DNA from: Planctomycetota bacterium
Lineage (GTDB): Bacteria; Planctomycetota; Phycisphaerae; Phycisphaerales; UBA1924
Assembly: GCA_963204725.1 (NCBI GenBank)
Contig: CAUJHH010000037.1
Span: forward strand, 1 to 64,000
DNA length: 64,000 nt
Direction: 5' to 3'
Part shown: positions 63,556 to 64,000 of the stretch, one piece after another
Layout: every line of letters starts with the position of its first letter
How positions within the stretch are numbered: position 1 is the first letter of the stretch
Notes under the pieces: generated by a model
Database searches by the model: none
The model's input: the letters and a program-made list of their open reading frames with translations, nothing else
What the model was told of the DNA's origin: nothing
Translations under genes and position numbers: made by a program

Positions 63556-64000
63556 TCAGCCGATCTGCGAGAGGACCAGGAGGAGCAGCGTCATGATCGT
63601 GCCGTTGTGCAGGGCGTGTGCGGTGATCGGCGCGATCAGCGAGCCGCGCCACTCGCGCATCAGGGCGAAGTTGAAGCCCAGTGTGATCACCGGGAGCATG
63701 AGCGCGGGCGAGTAGGGATGGATGAGGCCGAAGAAGAGCGCGGAGACGGCGGCGGAGAGGAGGAGGCCCCGGCGCGAGCGGAGGTGGCGGAAGAGCGAGC
63801 CACGGAAGATAGTCTCTTCGGTGAAGGGTGCCCAGATGGCGGCGAGGGCGAAGAGGAGGAAGGGCGTGATCCCTCCGGAGGTTGCGACGTCGAGGATGGG
63901 GTTGTTCGGGGGTGTGGGCGTGCGTCCCGCGGCGTGCTCGATGGCGGACTGGATGATGATGACGAGCATGGTGAGCGCGAACGCGGCGAAGAGGAGGGGG
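63556..64000 (-). CDS. CPBP-family intramembrane protease, C-terminal part
   Basis: The gene runs off the window end. The visible 148 or so residues contain the CPBP motifs: FTEETIFRGSLFRHL (Glu-Glu pair and Arg), FFGLIHPYSP (His) and ITLGFNFALMREWRGSL, ITAHALHN. It is a membrane glutamic-type protease of the Rce1/CAAX family. The N-terminal helices and start lie outside. Substrate unknown. Confidence 0.88.
   Translation of the reverse strand, partial: PLLFAAFALTMLVIIIQSAIEHAAGRTPTPPNNPILDVATSGGITPFLLFALAAIWAPFTEETIFRGSLFRHLRSRRGLLLSAAVSALFFGLIHPYSPALMLPVITLGFNFALMREWRGSLIAPITAHALHNGTIMTLLLLVLSQIG

Overview
The window looks like chromosome from a planctomycete of the class Phycisphaerae. The evidence is high GC content, a secreted protein ending in a GC-type dockerin (paired FLDFLD calcium loops), a 1470-residue Ser/Thr kinase with WD40-like repeats next to an ECF sigma factor, tandem Tat-exported Gfo/Idh/MocA oxidoreductases, and several membrane proteins with the zinc-ribbon pattern CxxC...CPECG. 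This is an inference from gene content; no database was searched.

Layout. 1-988 is non-coding and repeat-rich. 989-3641 (minus) carries an exported superoxide dismutase, tsf and rpsB. 3975-12536 (plus) is one tightly overlapping operon: a PilZ protein, then a type II secretion/type IV pilus-like assembly machine (ATPase, platform protein, five pseudopilin-like proteins, PilM/PilN-, PilO- and PilP/GspC-like proteins), with no secretin or prepilin peptidase in the window. A tRNA-Val(CAC) at 12621 is followed by what appears to be a small integrated element: a frameshifted tyrosine integrase reading into the tRNA, repeats of GGCGGTCT, a TOPRIM plus RecA-like (RepA/primase-type) protein, an excisionase-type HTH protein and two unknown genes, to about 17.5 kb. 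Next come the dockerin protein and an IS630-type insertion sequence that splits it from a small upstream gene.

20.3-25.8 kb has two oxidoreductase paralogues, a PP2C/RsbU-type phosphatase and an alpha/beta hydrolase. 25.8-34.1 kb is a surface polysaccharide region: sulfotransferase, GT2, a propeller-like unknown, three tandem WcaF-like acyltransferases, a GT4, a formyltransferase and an XrtA-type polysaccharide deacetylase. 34.1-44.6 kb is mixed housekeeping: M14-type lipoprotein peptidase, pyrE, lysS, an Rrf2 regulator, a P1B-4-type metal ATPase and an RNase Z-like hydrolase.

44.8-49.3 kb holds dnaA and, convergent to it, tatC-tadA-mutM; the 440-bp gap between dnaA and mutM has near-matches to DnaA boxes. 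49.4-60 kb is a regulatory region: ECF sigma/anti-sigma pair, PDZ protein, MoxR ATPase, DUF3465 protein, VTT membrane protein, second ECF sigma and the giant kinase. The end carries gatC-gatA, an exported protein joining a phosphatase-like domain to a C-terminal haem motif, and a truncated CPBP protease.

The least conventional parts are the tRNA-Val element with its repeats, the secretin-less secretion operon, the phosphatase-haem protein, and the repeat-like insert inside the kinase domain.
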